Below are positions 8,007-8,332 of a DNA stretch of 8,332 nt, piece by piece. The notes beneath the pieces are model-generated. The model did no database searches, had not been told where the DNA came from, and saw only the letters and a program-made list of their open reading frames with translations. Source of the DNA: JAZDMK01 sp043800975 (lineage in GTDB: Bacteria > Bacteroidota > Bacteroidia > Bacteroidales > JAHJDW01). The position numbers and the translations under genes are program-made. Each line of letters opens with the position of its first letter. Positions within the stretch are counted from its first letter, which is position 1. The stretch is taken from assembly GCA_043800975.1 (NCBI GenBank), contig JAZDMK010000201.1, positions 1 through 8,332 on the forward strand. Direction: 5' to 3'.

Positions 8007-8037
8007 TTTGTTTTTTCATGTAAACAACATACTTTTG
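8007..8037 (+). promoter_or_regulatory. Bacteroidetes-type promoter for the downstream small secreted protein
   Basis: TTTG at 8007-8010 is followed, after 19 bases, by TACTTTTG at 8030-8037. This matches the Bacteroidetes housekeeping consensus TTTG-N19-TAnnTTTG in both elements and in spacing. Transcription would begin at about 8043-8045, leaving a leader of about 25 bases before the ATG at 8069. It indicates that the last gene has its own transcript rather than depending on the amidase operon. No strong terminator hairpin is visible between the stop at 7988 and this promoter; there is only an AT-rich AAAAATTTT palindrome near 8001-8009. Confidence 0.7.
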
Positions 8038-8068
8038 TAGACTAAATTAAGAAAAATCCATCTGACCT

Positions 8069-8332
8069 ATGAATAAAAAGTTGTCTTCAATTACCAGTGC
8101 AGTTTTGATGATACTACTGGTAATGGTTTCAGGCGTAGCTTTTGCTCAAAAAGTAAAAAAGCTCGAATTTCGTTATGTAGAACAAAAAGAGGGTTCACTG
8201 ACCAAAACAGTTGTTTTTACAATTGTTGGAAATACAAGTGACCTATCTACTGCTTCTTTGCTTAAAGCAATTGTAGGAATTAAAGAGGTTCACTCTTTTA
8301 AAATTTTTTACAACCGAAGATGTAAAGTTGAA
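8069..8332 (+). CDS. Small secreted protein of unknown function (partial, runs off the window)
   Basis: The frame starting at ATG 8069 stays open for 88 codons to the window end. The product begins with a clear Sec signal peptide (residues 1-26: basic MNKK, hydrophobic AVLMILLVMVSGVAFA, likely cleaved before Gln27), so the protein is periplasmic, outer-membrane or secreted. The visible mature part (VVFTIVGN at 48-55, then a helix-like SLLKAIVGIKEVHSF, then a strand with Cys85) has a beta-alpha-beta rhythm. This resembles the heavy-metal-associated (HMA-like) ferredoxin fold seen in some Bacteroidetes exported proteins, but no CxxC metal site is visible, and the assignment is a weak guess. It has its own good promoter upstream. 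Whether it carries a T9SS tail cannot be seen here. Confidence 0.75.
   Translation, partial: MNKKLSSITSAVLMILLVMVSGVAFAQKVKKLEFRYVEQKEGSLTKTVVFTIVGNTSDLSTASLLKAIVGIKEVHSFKIFYNRRCKVE

Noticed and set aside
7989..8029. Possible rho-independent terminator after the adhesin gene.
   Set aside because: There is a T-rich run and a weak AAAAATTTT palindrome but no GC-containing stem, so a terminator cannot be supported.

Overview
The window is typical of a Bacteroidota (Bacteroidetes) genome of moderate to low GC. The evidence is two large secreted multidomain proteins that end in the two known classes of type IX secretion system (T9SS) C-terminal signal, the absence of Shine-Dalgarno sequences before the starts, and promoter-like sequences of the Bacteroidetes TTTG-N19-TAnnTTTG type. 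All recognisable genes lie on the + strand.

Layout: bases 1-93 are the last 30 codons of a gene that probably encodes an outer-membrane beta-barrel protein. A short AT-rich gap (94-157) carries a -7-like box. Bases 158-3721 encode a 1187-residue secreted N-acetylmuramoyl-L-alanine amidase. Its domain order is signal peptide, lysozyme/transglycosylase-like region without the usual Glu, Amidase_2 zinc domain, CUB, an Ig-like domain apparently interrupted by a concanavalin/LamG-like domain, a fibronectin-III-like domain, two PKD domains and a type A T9SS tail. After 19 bases comes 3741-7988, a 1415-residue surface protein made of a signal peptide, a G8/beta-helix-like N-terminal half, an Ig-like domain, six tandem repeats of about 88 residues, two more Ig-like domains and a type B (gliding-motility/CHU_C) T9SS tail. 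Bases 8007-8037 hold a very good Bacteroidetes promoter match. From 8069 a small secreted protein begins and runs off the window.

Interpretation: the amidase and the repeat protein are probably co-transcribed, and both should be exported by the Sec system and then by T9SS. The amidase is likely to act outside the cell or at the cell surface on peptidoglycan, with CUB, LamG-like and PKD modules for binding or spacing. The second protein looks like a long disulfide-stabilised stalk or adhesin. A joint role in attacking or adhering to other cells or to cell-wall debris is an inference. The domain families are all known. The least ordinary points are the lost Glu in the lysozyme-like domain, the nested domain, the A-type/B-type cargo pair, and the regular placement of O-glycosylation-like motifs and Cys pairs in the repeats. 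I found no tRNA, rRNA, CRISPR, insertion sequence or prophage signature.
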